Positions 31,752-45,500 of a stretch of 64,000 nt of DNA are shown one piece after another (within the stretch, counting starts at the first letter, position 1; each line of letters opens with the position of its first letter). The stretch is taken from positions 25,237,501 through 25,301,500 of the forward strand of contig NC_080568.1 in the NCBI RefSeq assembly GCF_030253575.1. Reading direction: 5' to 3'. A program made the translations under genes and the position numbers. The notes beneath the pieces were generated by a model, which did no database searches, was not told where the DNA came from, and saw only the letters and a list, made by a program, of their open reading frames with translations. Source of the DNA: Rhododendron vialii. Lineage: Eukaryota; Streptophyta; Magnoliopsida; Ericales; Ericaceae.

Positions 31752-32587
31752 TAAGGATCCCGGTCCTTTTTGGGCCGGCATCAATGATCAGAATTTTTCA
31801 TATTTTATAACTCATCGAGTGTTAAAGGAAATACAATCAAACTTTTAGGTTTGATATAAAGTTTCTACACAACCCCAAGTGGTCTTGCCTAAGACTTAGA
31901 GATTTGCTCTCTCCTAAGATCTCAGGTTCGATTCTCTTTGTCAGCAGCTTTTGTGGCCAAGCGTGTAAAACGAAAGTGGAAGGGCTATAAGAATTAGACT
32001 GAGCTAAGTGTGCGCAAATTGGCCTAGAACATCTTGCATTACCAAAAGAAAAATGTTTCTACACTTTTAACAAGACAATGTCAGAAGAGGTGAATCACGC
32101 GATGCGCCTTTATACACAAATCTATAATCTATCTACCTAATAAAACACAAGGGTGTGTGCCTCCACATAAACACAAATTGATCCAATGGCTGAGATTCAT
32201 TTAATCTAATGGTGGAGAGGCATTCTTCTCATTTAATTAAAGTGCCCACATTTATTACAATAGTGCCATCAGAGAAAATGAAATTCCCCCACAATCCATC
32301 TTACTTACACATCCATACAATGCGTTCTTTTGTTTTTTTTTTTTAAATTACCGTGCTTTAAAAAATTAAAACTATTTTAAGCAGATTCTGCTAAGGAATT
32401 TCTAGACTTTTGGATTTTTGTTTTTTTTGTTTTGGATTATTAATTTTTCTCGACGAGAGGAATTAAAAAAATATTACAAGATAAAGCCCCAAGTCGGCTT
32501 TAACTTGGATATTTAAAAAAAAAATTTGAGTACAAGTCATAATTTTATACTTTTTTGATTCCACAAAAATTAGGCTCAAAAATATTT

Positions 32588-32806
32588 TTTTGGGTATTTT
32601 GGAAATCTTTTTGAAAGAGTTTTTGATGCAGCAATGATTTCCACACAGATATTTTTGCACATATATTTTTGTGGGGCCCATATCGGGATCCTAGAAAATG
32701 ATTCGAACTGCTCATTTTTTTGAAAACATTTTTTAGAGGGTTTCTATAAAAAATAAGTTCTAACTGATATCAGTAAGGGCTTTCTCAAAAATCATAGGGC
32801 AAAAGC

Positions 32807-32867
<61 letters not shown>

Positions 32868-32960
32868 GTGTGTTTGTGTATGATGTCATTTCTTCTATTT
32901 GATTTATGTGTATTTTTTTTGGGTATTTCAGAAATCTTTTTGAAAGAGTTTTTGATATAG
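32588..32960. repeat. Duplicated segment carrying a half fold-back element and a long (CT)n tract
   Basis: The sequence 'gggtattttggaaatctttttgaaagag...tttttgcacatat' at 32588-32665 recurs at 32918-32998, a spacing of about 327 bp. Between them are one arm of the palindromic family (32640-32795) and a 58-bp perfect CT run (32808-32865). Confidence 0.7.
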
Positions 32961-32967
32961 CAATGAT

Positions 32968-33338
32968 TCTCACACAGATATTTTTGCACATATCTTGCAA
33001 TACATTTTTTTGGAGTCCATATCGAGGTCCCATAAAATGATTTGAATTGCTCATCTTTTTGAAAAATATTTTTTAGAGGGTTCCTCTAAAAAATCAGCTC
33101 CAACAGATATTGGTAAGGGCTTTCTCAGAAATCGTAGGGCAAAACAGAATGATTCGCCCTACGATTTCTGAGAAAGCCCCTACCGATATCCATTGGAGCT
33201 GATTTTTTTACAGGAACCCTCCAAAAAATATTTTAAAAAAGATGAGTGGTTCGGATCATTTTGTGGGACCCTGATATGGACCCTACAAAAATGTATGTGC
33301 ATGATATGTGCAAAAACATCTGTGCAAGTAGCACGGTT
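32968..33338. mobile_element. Palindromic fold-back element (complete)
   Basis: The left arm has cacacagatatttttgcacatat, ttggagtccatatcgaggtccc, aaatgatttgaattgctcat, and then agctccaacagatattggtaagggctttctcagaaatcgtagggc in parts. The right arm repeats these inverted, from gccctacgatttctgagaaa to ggaccctacaaaaatg and tgcaaaaacatctgtg. The centre is near 33150. The inner 30 bp of the arms are nearly perfect. Confidence 0.8.
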
Positions 33339-35079
33339 GTTTTTGATGCACATGCAAGGGGTGTCTATGAATTAGTGGAGAAGTTGGCTTAGTTATAGCT
33401 ATGATTGATCAAATTATTTCTCTCAAGTAATTTCTTTCGTGAATCGATTTAATGTTTGAGCTACTATGAAGATTCAAAAGGTAATTCCAATCGAATGGGT
33501 AGTGCCGTAGGCACGGGCAATTCGCTAGTAATCTATAATATAAAACAAAAGAGTGTAGGGCCCCCAAAAAAATAAGTTGTTGCAATGGCTAAGATTGAAT
33601 TGATCCAATAGTTGATGTGAACTCCTACTCTTAAGAATGTTTCCACACTCTTTCTAATATATTACACAAACCTTGGCTTTGGGACAAGGACAGATCTACA
33701 CGGGGGCACGTGTCCCCGCTCGAAATTAAAATATTTTTAAAAAATATTTATGTATAAATTAGCATAATTATGAAACTGTGCTAGTATATAAACATACACA
33801 CTTGTATATATTCTGAAAATACATATATAAAATTAGTTTTATGCCTAAGTTTCATTATATGATGCATTTATACTTGTTACTTTACGAGCTGTTGGTCTAT
33901 TTGAAGCTATTCTTTCTTGATTCTCTTTATTTTTAACCGTCTGAAAAAAATATTTTAAAATAAATGCATTAACAAAACTAGCTCGATCATTCTAAAATTT
34001 GTTGATGTTCATTTAAAATGTACTTTAAAATTTGTCTGAGATTTTGTGCTCATTTTTACCTAATTTAACTTAAAGTACGTATTATATATAAACTTTTGTA
34101 ATTAGTAATGCATGCTTTAATTGTATACGATTTTACTACGGTTGATTAAAATAAATAAATTTTATCATTATGATTAACAGATGTCCCACTATTATATATT
34201 CTTGGATCCGTCCCCTACTTTGGACGATGCTCGACAAGGTAATTAAGAAACATCAAGTAAAAGGGATGATTTGAAGGTAAACAAATAGGCTTTTGTCGGT
34301 TTGTTTTGAAGGTAAGAAACATTACGATGAGGGGTAAATTGAGTTCTACATCTGGAAGCAATGGTAATGGGTCTACTTTATTTGTGCGATTAATTTGAAA
34401 AATCACAGATAATGGTGAAAAATCAAAGGGAACAAACCTAGGTCTACATGCAAAGTACTTTGTACGTGTTGCATGAAAAGTTGTTCCAGGGTGATTCTCC
34501 TCCTCTTTCTTACTTTGCTTTACGTTAATTGTTTTGAATGAAGGCAGGAGGGTAAGTTTTATATTAATTGTTGATTCTGTCAATTTTCGTAAAAATTAGG
34601 GCTATTTAAGAACATAAAAATTGGGAAGACACGAATTGAAAATATTGAAGTTGAGTTCTCTGATTGTATTTGGTGATTTTGATAGTTGTGTTCTTTGTAC
34701 TAGATTCAAAGGATAATTTCAATCAGCGGGGTGAATAGTGCCATAGGCACGGATAAACACTAGTTCTAAATATAGCACACGCAATGCGTGGACAAATATT
34801 TTGCGCCTTTATTACGCAAATCCCCCACCTGTCTATGCAGCTTATTTGTTCGTGCAATCGTTTCTTCTTCTAAGTTCTAAGCAATCGGGAAATCACTCAT
34901 GTGATACAACTTCATAAAAATGTTCACACCTAAAGGATTTATTTCTTTCGTATATGTAGAATACATATAAATCATAACAGATTCTCCTTAAATATTTTAT
35001 TAATTTTGTACTACGTGACAACTAGGAAATTCCAGGTCATTTCATGTCACATGACGCATATTGAAAACAAAATATGGTA
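33339..35079. other. Intergenic AT-rich DNA, probable decayed DNA-transposon sequence
   Basis: At 33690-33720 'ggacagatctacacgggggcacgtgtcccc' and at 34180-34215 'tgtcccac...ttggatccgtcccc' look like the two degraded ends of an old element, but no transposase frame remains. The phrase 'gtgccgtaggcacggg' and its variant 'gtgccataggcacgg' occur near 33505 and 34738, suggesting a further diverged repeat. Confidence 0.3.
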
Positions 35080-35084
35080 TCGGG

Positions 35085-35375
35085 TTACATAGAATGTACA
35101 TATAGATTTTGTACATATAATGTACATATAGATTTTGTGGGGTACATACAATGTACATATAGATTTTGTGGGGTACATACAATGTACAAACTACTTAACT
35201 GCTTAGTTTCGCCCTTACAAATTCAGAAAAAATCCTTACCGATATCGGGTTGAGCTGATTTTTTACAGGGCTCCATAAAAAGATGTTTTCAAAATAATGA
35301 GCGGTTTGAATCATTTTTGTGGGACTCGAATTGGACCCCACAAAATCTATATGTACATTGTATGTACCAATAGCA
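35085..35375. mobile_element. Fold-back element with terminal minisatellite
   Basis: The right arm is complete: cttaccgatatcgggttgagctgatttttt, aatgagcggtttgaatcatt, gtgggactcgaattggaccccac and aaaatctatatgtacattgtatgtac in parts. At the left, the terminal piece tgtacatatagattttgtgggg is amplified into about three tandem units (35095-35185). The rest of the left arm is lost. Confidence 0.6.
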
Positions 35376-35399
35376 GCACACATATAAATACTCCTAACC

Positions 35400-36210
35400 A
35401 CTTTCTCTTTTTCATCCTTTCTTTTGCAACATTTTCAAAAGATTGAAAAGCAACAAATACCTTTCCAATTCCCTGCCATGCTTAGCAACTGATTAATGAC
35501 CTCACAAAGTTCATCTTACCAAACAACACATCTTATCAAATTAAAGTTGGGGCTGTGGAGTGTGGACTAGCTCTTTAATTTCGTGCATTCCACTTCCCTT
35601 GCCTAACTTCAATCTTGGCTTATTTGCCCCATATTCTTATTTTATGGGAAAATTTGAGTTTTGAACTTTTGATTAACAACACTGCCCATTTGAATGGTGA
35701 GAAATGATGATCCAAGAAAAAGGGAGTCATTTACACATCATTTTTTTATGAGATTGGGTGAGAGAGAAAGAGCCAAAAAATGTTGTTTTTTTTTTTTTGT
35801 ACTTTTCTCTTTCATTTCTCACCAAATGACTCAGCTCAATCCGAATGGGTGATTTTACAAGAAATCATAACCCTTTTCTTTTTTCCCCCCTTCATCCAAA
35901 GGAGCGACACAAGGCTTCAATCTTGGAAAAGGCAGAAAGAATTTCGTTATTGTTAATTGATTCTTTATTTTTATTTTTTCCATTTGGTCACATTTTCTGC
36001 TACTTTATTCCTTCAGTAGAACCATATGTGTTTCATCGACCATATTTTAAAATTTTGTCTTCAGTGAGTTTTCATTTAAATATGTTTATCTTCTTTTTTC
36101 GGTTTGATTCGCCAGTCAGGGATGGTCCGGGCCAGCTTACGCGCATCTCGACCAATCCTCTCCATGATTCGGTTAGAGATAGGCCATCGACGCCGGGCAT
36201 GGTTAAGAAG
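35400..36210. other. Intergenic region with a chance or repeat-derived ORF
   Basis: A 131-codon frame at 35845-36240 is mostly low complexity. Its C-terminal part spans 'ggtccgggccagcttacgcgcatctcgacc', a phrase I associate with dispersed plant repeats. I therefore do not call a gene. Confidence 0.3.
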
Positions 36211-36220
36211 AAATTTTCTA

Positions 36221-36351
36221 GGAAAAATGACGGCCAATGATGTGTTTTGATAATTAATACCCGCCAAGGATATGCTAAGAACATTTGTTAATGTTAAAAA
36301 ATCTTTGGTGGATATTAATTATCAAAACACGTCATGGGTCGTCATTTTCCC
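36221..36351. mobile_element. Mutator-like MITE, 131 bp, with 9-bp target duplication
   Basis: Almost the whole element is an inverted repeat. The left starts ggaaaaatgacggcc and continues gtgttttgataattaatac. The right ends gggtcgtcattttccc after gatattaattatcaaaacac. It is flanked by a perfect 9-bp duplication aattttcta (36212-36220 and 36352-36360). A 9-bp duplication is the mark of the Mutator superfamily. It sits about 215 bp upstream of the CobW-like start codon. Confidence 0.85.
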
Positions 36352-36564
36352 AATTTTCTATCAATTTTTTGCAAACTCTTATACATTTTGGGCCAGGCCA
36401 ATGAACTTGGTCACATAGAGCCCTAGATCTCGGATTTATGACCCGAATTACATGCATGCCGTAAATTAGCCCGGCCCATTTTCTACCCAAGCCCTTCAAA
36501 TCGGCTCGACTATGAAAAAGCGGGTTTTGGATTGTAAAGCGAAACCCTTGAATGGTCTGCGAGG

Positions 36565-39500
36565 ATGGAGTACGACGACGACGAAGAACCACCGCTGGCC
36601 GTTGAAATCAACGATACCGTGGGCCGGAACCAATCACAGACGTCCGATGATCAACGGCGGAAAGTCGTCGAAGGTTCACCCGTCGGCGTGACCGTAATCA
36701 CAGGCTATCTCGGCGCGGGCAAATCCACTGTACATTCACAGTCTGAATATTTACAAGTGTTCATATAAAATTTCGCATAGGCATAGGGCTAGAAACACAA
36801 CAACAACAACAACAGAACCCAAGGGCTAGAAACGATTTTTTTATTACCTTGGGCTCGGCTCGTTAGTAAAGTTTAAGCTCGTTTAGTAAATGAACCGAGC
36901 TCAAGTAACTCAGCTTTTTTGTAAGAGCACGGCTGTTGCGGAGGTTCGGTTCGTTTATAGAAGCTTGTATGGCTCAAACACCTGCATAGTAAATGAGCCA
37001 AGCTCGAGCTCGATCCAGTGCTCAAGCTTAAGGCTAGTTTTGAAAGACAAGCTCGAACACTTCAAAGCTCGGCTTGTTTGCAGGCTTGCAGCCCTTGATA
37101 GGCATTGTTTTTTTTGATCATGCATGCATAGGCATGGTTTTGTGGGTGAGTAATATGCAATTTTATGTGGGTGTGAATTTTCAGTTGGTGAATCATATTC
37201 TGCATACCGAACATGGGAAGAGGATTGCTGTGATATTGAACGAGTTTGGTGAAGAGATTGGAGTGGAGAGGGCTATGATCAATGAAGGAGAAGGCGATGC
37301 GCTTGTAGAAGAGTGGGTTGAGTTGGACAATGGATGCGTTTGCTGCACTGTCAAGCATAGTCTGGTTCAAGCACTGGAGCAACTTGTGCAGAGGAAGGAG
37401 AGGTGATCCATGTATTCATTCCTTATGCTACTTTCTACTGATTTCATGTATGCACAGTTATGAGTGTAACAGTTAGTAGGGTGTAGAAGTGTTTGGCTTA
37501 AAGCCTATAAAAAAGGTTAACTGCAGGTTGAGCTTTCTGAGCCTGATGAGGAAATACGACGACGAGATTGAAAAGCAGGCTAATTACACAAGAAAGGTTT
37601 ACCTAGTTTGCCTTAAAGGCTAACGCCTGAGTTAACGGGAGAAAGAAATAGGAGTTGAACCCCACAATGCTACTACCTTGCTGCACCTACCTTCCCACAA
37701 TACTACAACCTTACTGCACCTACTTGCAGCTACCCAAGCATTGGACCAACTGTCACGATTATGCATAAAAGTTCACCACTGTAGAAATGTAGTCGCCACT
37801 ATTCTCCCCATTACGATAGTCATCCCACTATTTTCCCTAATAAGAAGCGGAAACGCATTTGCTCAACACCATAGTGAAGGGAGAAAATGGATCTTTGCTT
37901 GTGCAATTGTTTTCTTCTAACAACTACATTGGAGTGTTCTTTATTTATCTTTATTTTTACGGCTAACTGAGAGCTTTATTCAGTAAGAAAATGTCAAGTG
38001 AATCTCCAAAAACTCATAACTAAATCAAAACAGGCCAACCAAATTCTAGAAGGGAACTAAAGGCTACCGAGGAGCAAAAATACAATGTGGAATCAGCCAG
38101 TTTTTACAATTAAAAGAAGGCAGATCAGAGGCCTCAACACTCCAGCTCTGACAAGCCTCAATAACAGACTTCAAACTTAATCTGATCAATAATAGAAAAA
38201 GGGGATCTCTTAAGTCCTATGGACATACAGTTAATCCCCTCTTGGCCAAGAACATGAACCATTGCAGCCAATAGTACTTTCCTGAGTATATAATAGAAAA
38301 AGGGGATCTCTAAAGGTCTTTGAGTATATGGCTAAACCCCCCTTGGCAAAGAAAATAAACCCATAGCAGCCAATGTAACTTTCGTGAGTATATTGGGAAA
38401 GCTTTTCCCACAGACCTTAGATCAGAACCGTAAGCTTTTTTAGTCCATGGATAGGTGGTAGGTCGTTTTTCACACCAAAAATAAATAATTAAAACTGAGC
38501 GAAAACCTCAATTCAAATAGAATAGTGGTTTAAGTCCAGGTATCGTACCACGGAGATCAAGAGGCTAAGTTGTTGTATTTCTAAAATTAATTCCTAATTC
38601 AATTCAAGAAAGAGTGATTGGATTTTGATTAACTAAAATTATCTAAGTAATTAAAAGCAAGAGAGATGTTTGACTTCAAATATGGAAAAAGGTCTTAGGG
38701 TTTCGAATCCACCCTAACTTCGTAACCAAACGATTATGTTAATTTAAGAAACCGACTACCAAAACGACATTGATTCACTAAAAGCTACAAGCCCTAGTGA
38801 TATCGCCAAGAAAATTGCATGTGATTGAAAACCGGACATAATCTATCTTCGGTTGGCACGAATCGTCTTCGATTTTATAACTAATTAATCTAGGCACGAT
38901 TCGTCTTTTCTAGGCATAGATTATTCTAATTCTCAATTTCATGCACAAAGAATATCGGTGTATAACTATGTATTTGCAATCACAGAAAACAAATACATAA
39001 TACTAGATTGGAAGAATAATAGTGAATCATAAAAACAAGTCTCAATGTTATACAACCATCGTTTCGGCAATCGAAATCCAAAATCAACATAAAAACATAG
39101 TTACTTAGTTAGGGTTTCATCACACCCTAAGAGAAGGGATTAGTTGCTCATGGAGAGAAGAGAATCGGAATATCTTGATTTAATCTCCAACATCGGCTCC
39201 TTACGCACGTCCTCGTCCAAAGCTTCTGTTCACGTTGAAACCCAATTCCCCGTTCTTCCCTAGCTGCTGCCGTAGTCAGTGTTGCATTCTTTATATAGTG
39301 TAAAACATGCAAATAATTACACAAAGCTCCATTGGGCTATATATGTTATAGAATTCAATAATTCAACTTTAAAGCACTTTGCACTTTAACCCCAGACTTC
39401 TCTTAACTTCTGCTTTTATCCAAAATCTTGGAAACCGAGCTCGAGCAACCTATAAACAGAAAAATGAACAAAATAATTATAAAATAACAAGAATAGATGA

Positions 39501-42500
39501 CTAATAAATGTAGTTTGGAGGGCCAAAATATGTATATTTTGGCACTTATCACACCCCCCAACTTACACTTTGCTAGTCCCGAGCAAAGAAAAGAATTAAG
39601 ATAAATTCGAACTACGCCACTTTCGTAGGATTCACGATTGCACTAAGCCCGTGCAACAAGCCTTTTAAACCCCTAGGCGATCCCTAGAGGACGAGTGTAG
39701 TCTCGTGAGGGTTTACAGCAATGAACTCCCACAAACACTGTGAATCTTTTTCACATAAGACCCAAAAACCTGTAAACAACTCATTGATATCTCAAGCAAA
39801 GGAAATGAAACCATCGCAGAAACATACCAGGCAAGAGTAGTTCTAGAGGCTATCAAATCATAAAAATAAGCCATGGCACCTACACTTAACGTGTCTGAAT
39901 AAGGGCCTCGGTCGCAAGGTGAGTAACAACTAAAAATTCTCTCCGGACCGAGTCTCGACTTCAAATCTCACCATGTCATGCACTCAACAAATGAATTCAC
40001 TTCGAAACAAGGTGCATTTTATGTACTCTCAACATGTGCGGGTGGAAGTTATGCAACATGAAAACAAAGTATTCCGCACACAAAGACACGAAAGAATGCT
40101 CTATGAACTGGACACATGATCTCATGAACGAAATGCAAGCATCATAAACTCTCTCTTTCCATCAATCCACATCCCATTGCCCCTAGGTTCAAATAGGACT
40201 TTCAATTCTGGTTGTAGCTTTAGGTAAGGGAAAATGTATTAAGGCTAGGGTAAAATATTCAAGTGTCTGAGAATAGGCTCACAATAACTCATCTAGGGCA
40301 TGTTTTTTCACAAAGTGCCCTCTTCTCATTCTCTCTTTTTTTTTAACTTCGCCACATCTCTCTTTCCTATCCTTCAACATCCTTTCAAAATAATATCATT
40401 TACACATTCTTCAATAAGCTTGGTGTCCTCTTTTTTTCAATTCAATTTTTTTTTCTTTTCTGGTTCATATCCTTTTTTATTTTTTTCTTTTGATACTTTT
40501 TGAAGGACTACCATAAACAAAGCTCTATGACCAACTCCGCTTACCCCATCTTTTGTTAATAGTTCACCTCCACATAATTAATCAAGCCTTCTCAAGACAC
40601 ATTATAGATGGTGGAGTTCAACAAGAAAAAGATATCATGCGAGAGGCTCAAATGGGCTCACAAATGATAAATGAAAGAAAGAAACGAACCGGCCCAAAGT
40701 GTCAAAGATGGCCTATGATCCTCTCCTAGGGGCAACACAACCATGCAAATTTTCGAACCCAAGAGAATAGTCAATGCTATTAATATGTTCCCAATACTTG
40801 ACAACAAAGATAATGAGATCAACTACGAATCTGCTCTTTTGTGACAATAAGAGTTTATGTGACACCTCTCCAAGAAAAGGTAAGGCTCTAAACTCACATG
40901 GGCATATAAGTCTCCACTAAACAAGCCATTAAGAATAGTCAGTATGCATCTCACAAAGCGACCAAAGCCCACATAAACGTGAAGTGCAAAATTGCTAAGA
41001 ATAAGTGCCATGACAAATTTCTCGCGATAAGCTAGCAAAAAGAACTACAATGCCATAGAGATATCCAAGCAATGATCATCATATCTCAGCTCAATCAACC
41101 AAGAATTAATCTCAACAAGTTTCAATTCTCATGCAAAAATAATCCAACTATTTTTTCAAAAATTTTCAATTTTTTTTTTTTAAACTATGAAGCAATGTGA
41201 TCCCTCCCCCCAACTTACACCATTCAATGTCCGCATTGAAACCATGAACATGAAAAGAGAGGACAAATAGCAAAAGAAAGGAAAGATATCACCTTGAACC
41301 GGAGGAACTAAGCAAGGTACAATATAGCGAGAGGGAGACCCCCCAATGTGAATGGACGAACCTGCAAATGTTAGCCTCCACAACAACAAAATATAGAAAA
41401 TAAAAGCAAACAAAAGAATAGCAAATAAGAAAAACAGCAAAAACATAAGAAGGAATCAATGCCTAGAACAAAGAAAAGCTTATACAAAACTTGGGTTTCC
41501 TCCCAAAAAGAGCTAAGTTTACTGTCTTCAGCCAGACGTCGCGAAAGCTCAAAAGTCTAAATATCTAGGGTCGAACAAATCAATAGACTCAACCACCTCC
41601 CCATCTGAAATACCATCCACATACGGCTTCAAACGTTGGCCGTTAACTTTAAAAACTTTACCATTACGTGGATTCCGCACCTCTACTGCACTATGGGGAA
41701 AAACTTGCACAACAATGAAAGGACCATCCCATCTAGACCGAAGCTTACCGGGAAAGAGACGCAACTTAGAATTGAAGAGCCACACCTTTTGGTTAGGCTC
41801 AAAGGACTTACGATTAATATGCTTATCATGGAAAGCTTTTGTCCTAGCCTTGTAAATCTTAGAACTCTCATAGGCATCATTGCGAATCTCATCTAACTCA
41901 TTAAGTTGGAGTTTTCGAGTAGAACCAGCTGCATCCATATCGAAGTTCAATCTCTTTATGGCCCAAAACGCGCGATGTTCCAACTCAACCGGTAAGTGGC
42001 ATGCCTTACCAAAAACCATCCGATAAACCATCCGATAAGGAGACATGCCAATGGGAGTCTTGTAGGCTGTTCGATAGGCCCACAATGCATCATCTAGACG
42101 GAGAGACCAATCCTTACGGTCGGGTCTCACCGTTTTTTCAAGAATACTCTTAACCTCCCTATTGGACACTTCGACTTGACCACTTGTTTGAGGATGATAA
42201 GGAGTGGTTACCTTATGAGTGATTGAGTATTTCCGCACTAAAGCCGCGAAGTGTCGATTGATAAAATGGGTACCCTCATCACTTATGATTGCCCGTGGAA
42301 AGCCAAATCGACTAAAGATATTACTTTGTAAGAACTCGACCACCACCTTGTGGTCATTAGTCCTAGTAGCTACCGCTTCCACCCACTTTGAGACATAATC
42401 CACTGCCACAAGAATATATTCAAAACCAAATGAGGATGGAAAAGGACCCATAAAGTCAATACCCCACACATCAAAGATTTCCACAATAAGAATAGAGGTA

Positions 42501-45500
42501 AGTGGCATCATGTCTCGACGCGACATGTTCCCAGTTTGCTGACACCTCAAGCAATTTCTACAGAACTCATGTGCATCTTTAAATAGAGTTGGCCAATAAA
42601 AGCCACTCTGCAAGACCTTAGCGGCAGTTCGCTTTCCACTAAAGTGGCCGCCACACTCGAGAGTATGACAAAAGTTAAGAATACTATGGAATTCACTCTT
42701 AGGGACGCATCTACGAATAATTTGGTCTGGGCAATACTTAAACAATTCTGGATCCTCCCAGAAATAGAACTTAACTTGTGCAAAGAATCGGTCATTGTCA
42801 TGCTTGGACCAATGCGAAGGGATTTTGCCTATAGCAAGATAGTTCACTATGTCAGCATACCATGGGGGATTGACTTGTGACACCACAAAAAGTTGCTCAT
42901 CAGGAAATGAGTCCTTGAAGGGAAGAGGGTCACTCAAGGTTTCGACCAGGATCCTAGACAAATGATCCGCTACTGAATTTTCGGAACCTTTCTTGTCCCG
43001 AATCTCATAATCAAACTCTTGTAGCAAAAGGATCCATCGAATTAGCCGAGGCTTAGTGTCTTTCTTTGAGAGCAAATACCGCAAAGCGGCATGATCGGAG
43101 TACACTAATACCTTGGATCCTAAGAGATATGAGCGAAACTTATTTAAAGCAAAAACTACTGCTAGCAACTCTTTTTCAGTAGTAGTGTAATTCAATTGCG
43201 CATCTGCAAGAGTCTTGCTAGCATAGTAAATGACATGAGGGACCTTGTCCACCCGTTGTCCCAATACTGCACCAACTGCATAGTCGGATGCATCACACAT
43301 AATCTCAAAGGGGAGGTTCCAATCGGGGGACTGCATAATCGGGGCGGATGATAGTAAAGCACGCAGCTTCTCAAAAGCTTGTAGACATGCTTCATCAAAG
43401 ATAAAAGGAGTATCTTTGGCAAGGAGTTCACACAAAGGTCGAGAAATCTTGCTAAAGTCTTTAATGAAGCGGCGGTAAAAACCCGCATGCCCAAGGAATG
43501 ATCGGATTTGCTTCACTGAAGTAGGGGGTGGAAGCCTGGAGATGAGATCGACCTTGGCCTTATCAACTTCTATCCCTCTCTTAGAGACAATGTGGCCTAA
43601 CACGATACCTTCTTGAACCATAAAATGGCTCTTCTCCCAACTCAAGACTAGGTTTGTCTCCTTGCAACGTTGAAGAACTTTAGACAAGTTTTGGAGACAA
43701 CACTCAAAAGATGTCCCAAACACAGAAAAGTCATCCATAAAAACCTCAAGAAAATCTTCCACCATGTCAGAAAATATGGCCATCATGCATCTTTGAAAGG
43801 TCGCAGGTGCATTACAAAGTCCAAATGGCATCCGCCGGTAGGCAAAAGTACCAAAAGGACAAGTGAAGGTGGTCTTCTCTTGGTCTTCTGGGTAAACAGG
43901 CACTTGGTTATATCCTGAATAACCATCAAGGAAACAATAGTAGCTTTTGCCTGCTAACCTCTCTAGGATTTGATCAATAAAGGGCAATGGGAAATGATCC
44001 TTCCTAGTCATGGAATTCAATTTGCGATAGTCTATGCATACGCGCCAACCAGTGGTGGTGCGCGTGGGAACCAATTCTCCTTTCTCATTTTCAACAACAG
44101 TTATGCCTGACTTTTTGGGCACCACTTGGGTAGGGCTCACCCACTTGCTATCGGAGATGGGGTAAATGATACCCGCATCAAGCAATTTCACAACTTCCTT
44201 CATCACAACCTCTTTCATATTCGGATTCAATCTCCGTTGCATCTCGCGAGTAGGTTTCGCATTATCTTCACAATATATGCGATGCATGCAAACAGAGGGG
44301 TCAATGCCTTTCAAGTCCGCTACAGACCATCCGATGGCACCCTTGTGCTCTCCAAGCACCCTCAAAAGTTGACTTTGTTGGTCATCAGTCAAGTCAGAAG
44401 CAATGATAACAGGTAAGGTGTCCTTTGGTCCTAAGAAAACGTACTTGAGTGTAGACGGAAGTGGCTTCAACTCAAGTTTGGGTGGACACTCAATAGAGGG
44501 AAGAGCCGGTGTACTAGAAAGATTAGGCAATGGCTCAACTGCGGCTTTCCAAGGGGGAAAATCCAAGAGAGGTGAAGCATCAAGTAGAGCATTTACCTCC
44601 TCAATAGACCGGTCTATATCAAATTTGTTAAAGCCAAAATGAGCCAAACATGCCTCTAATGGGTCCTCATTAAGAATATAAGGTAGTGCTTCCTCTACTA
44701 AGTTATCAATCATGTCAACTGCAAAGCAGTCCTCCTCTTGATGAGGTTGTTCGGAGGCATTGAAAACATTTAAGCGCAAGGTTTGGTTACCAAAGGAGAC
44801 ATCCATCGCCCCAGTCCTACAATGGATGCTAGCATTAGCTGTAGCTAAGAAGGGCCGACCGAGTATGATAGGTGTTTGCTTCCTAAGGTTATGCACTGGT
44901 TCCGTGTCAAGTACTATGAAGTCAGCAGGAAAATAGAAGTTTTCAACCTTGACAAGAACATCCTCTATAATGCCACGTGGCACCTTAATCGACCTATCAG
45001 CTAATTGGAGGGTGACTGATGTGGGCTTCAACTCACCAAGCCCGAATTGCTCATAAACCGAATAAGGGAGCAAATTGACACTTGCTCCCAAGTCTAGGAG
45101 TGCTCGCTCAATGGAATGATTACCAATAACACAGGAGATAACTGGAGCACCTGGGTCTTTGAGCTTAGGAGGAGTGTTATGCTGGATGATAGAGCTCACT
45201 TGTTCGGTGAGAAGGACCTTTTTGGACACATGAGTCCGAGTTTTGCGCTTTTGGGTGCAAAGGTCCTTGAGAAATTTTGCATACGAAGGGATTTGCTGAA
45301 TGGCATCAAGCAATGGGAGATTGATTGTCACCTGCTTGAACACTTCCATCATATTTTCTATGGTAGCACCTTTCTTACCAAGAGGAGAAAGAGAGTCAAG
45401 CCGGGTAGGGAATGGTGCTTTGGGTACATAGGATGCCGGAGTGGGGCTCGATTGAGGAGGAGAGAATGGATCCTCTCTCAACGGTGATTGGTCTATCGTA

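Noticed and set aside
35845..36240. 131-codon plus-strand ORF upstream of the CobW-like gene
   Set aside because: Mostly Phe/Leu-rich low complexity, and the C-terminal part falls in a phrase typical of dispersed repeats. It also runs into the Mutator-type MITE.
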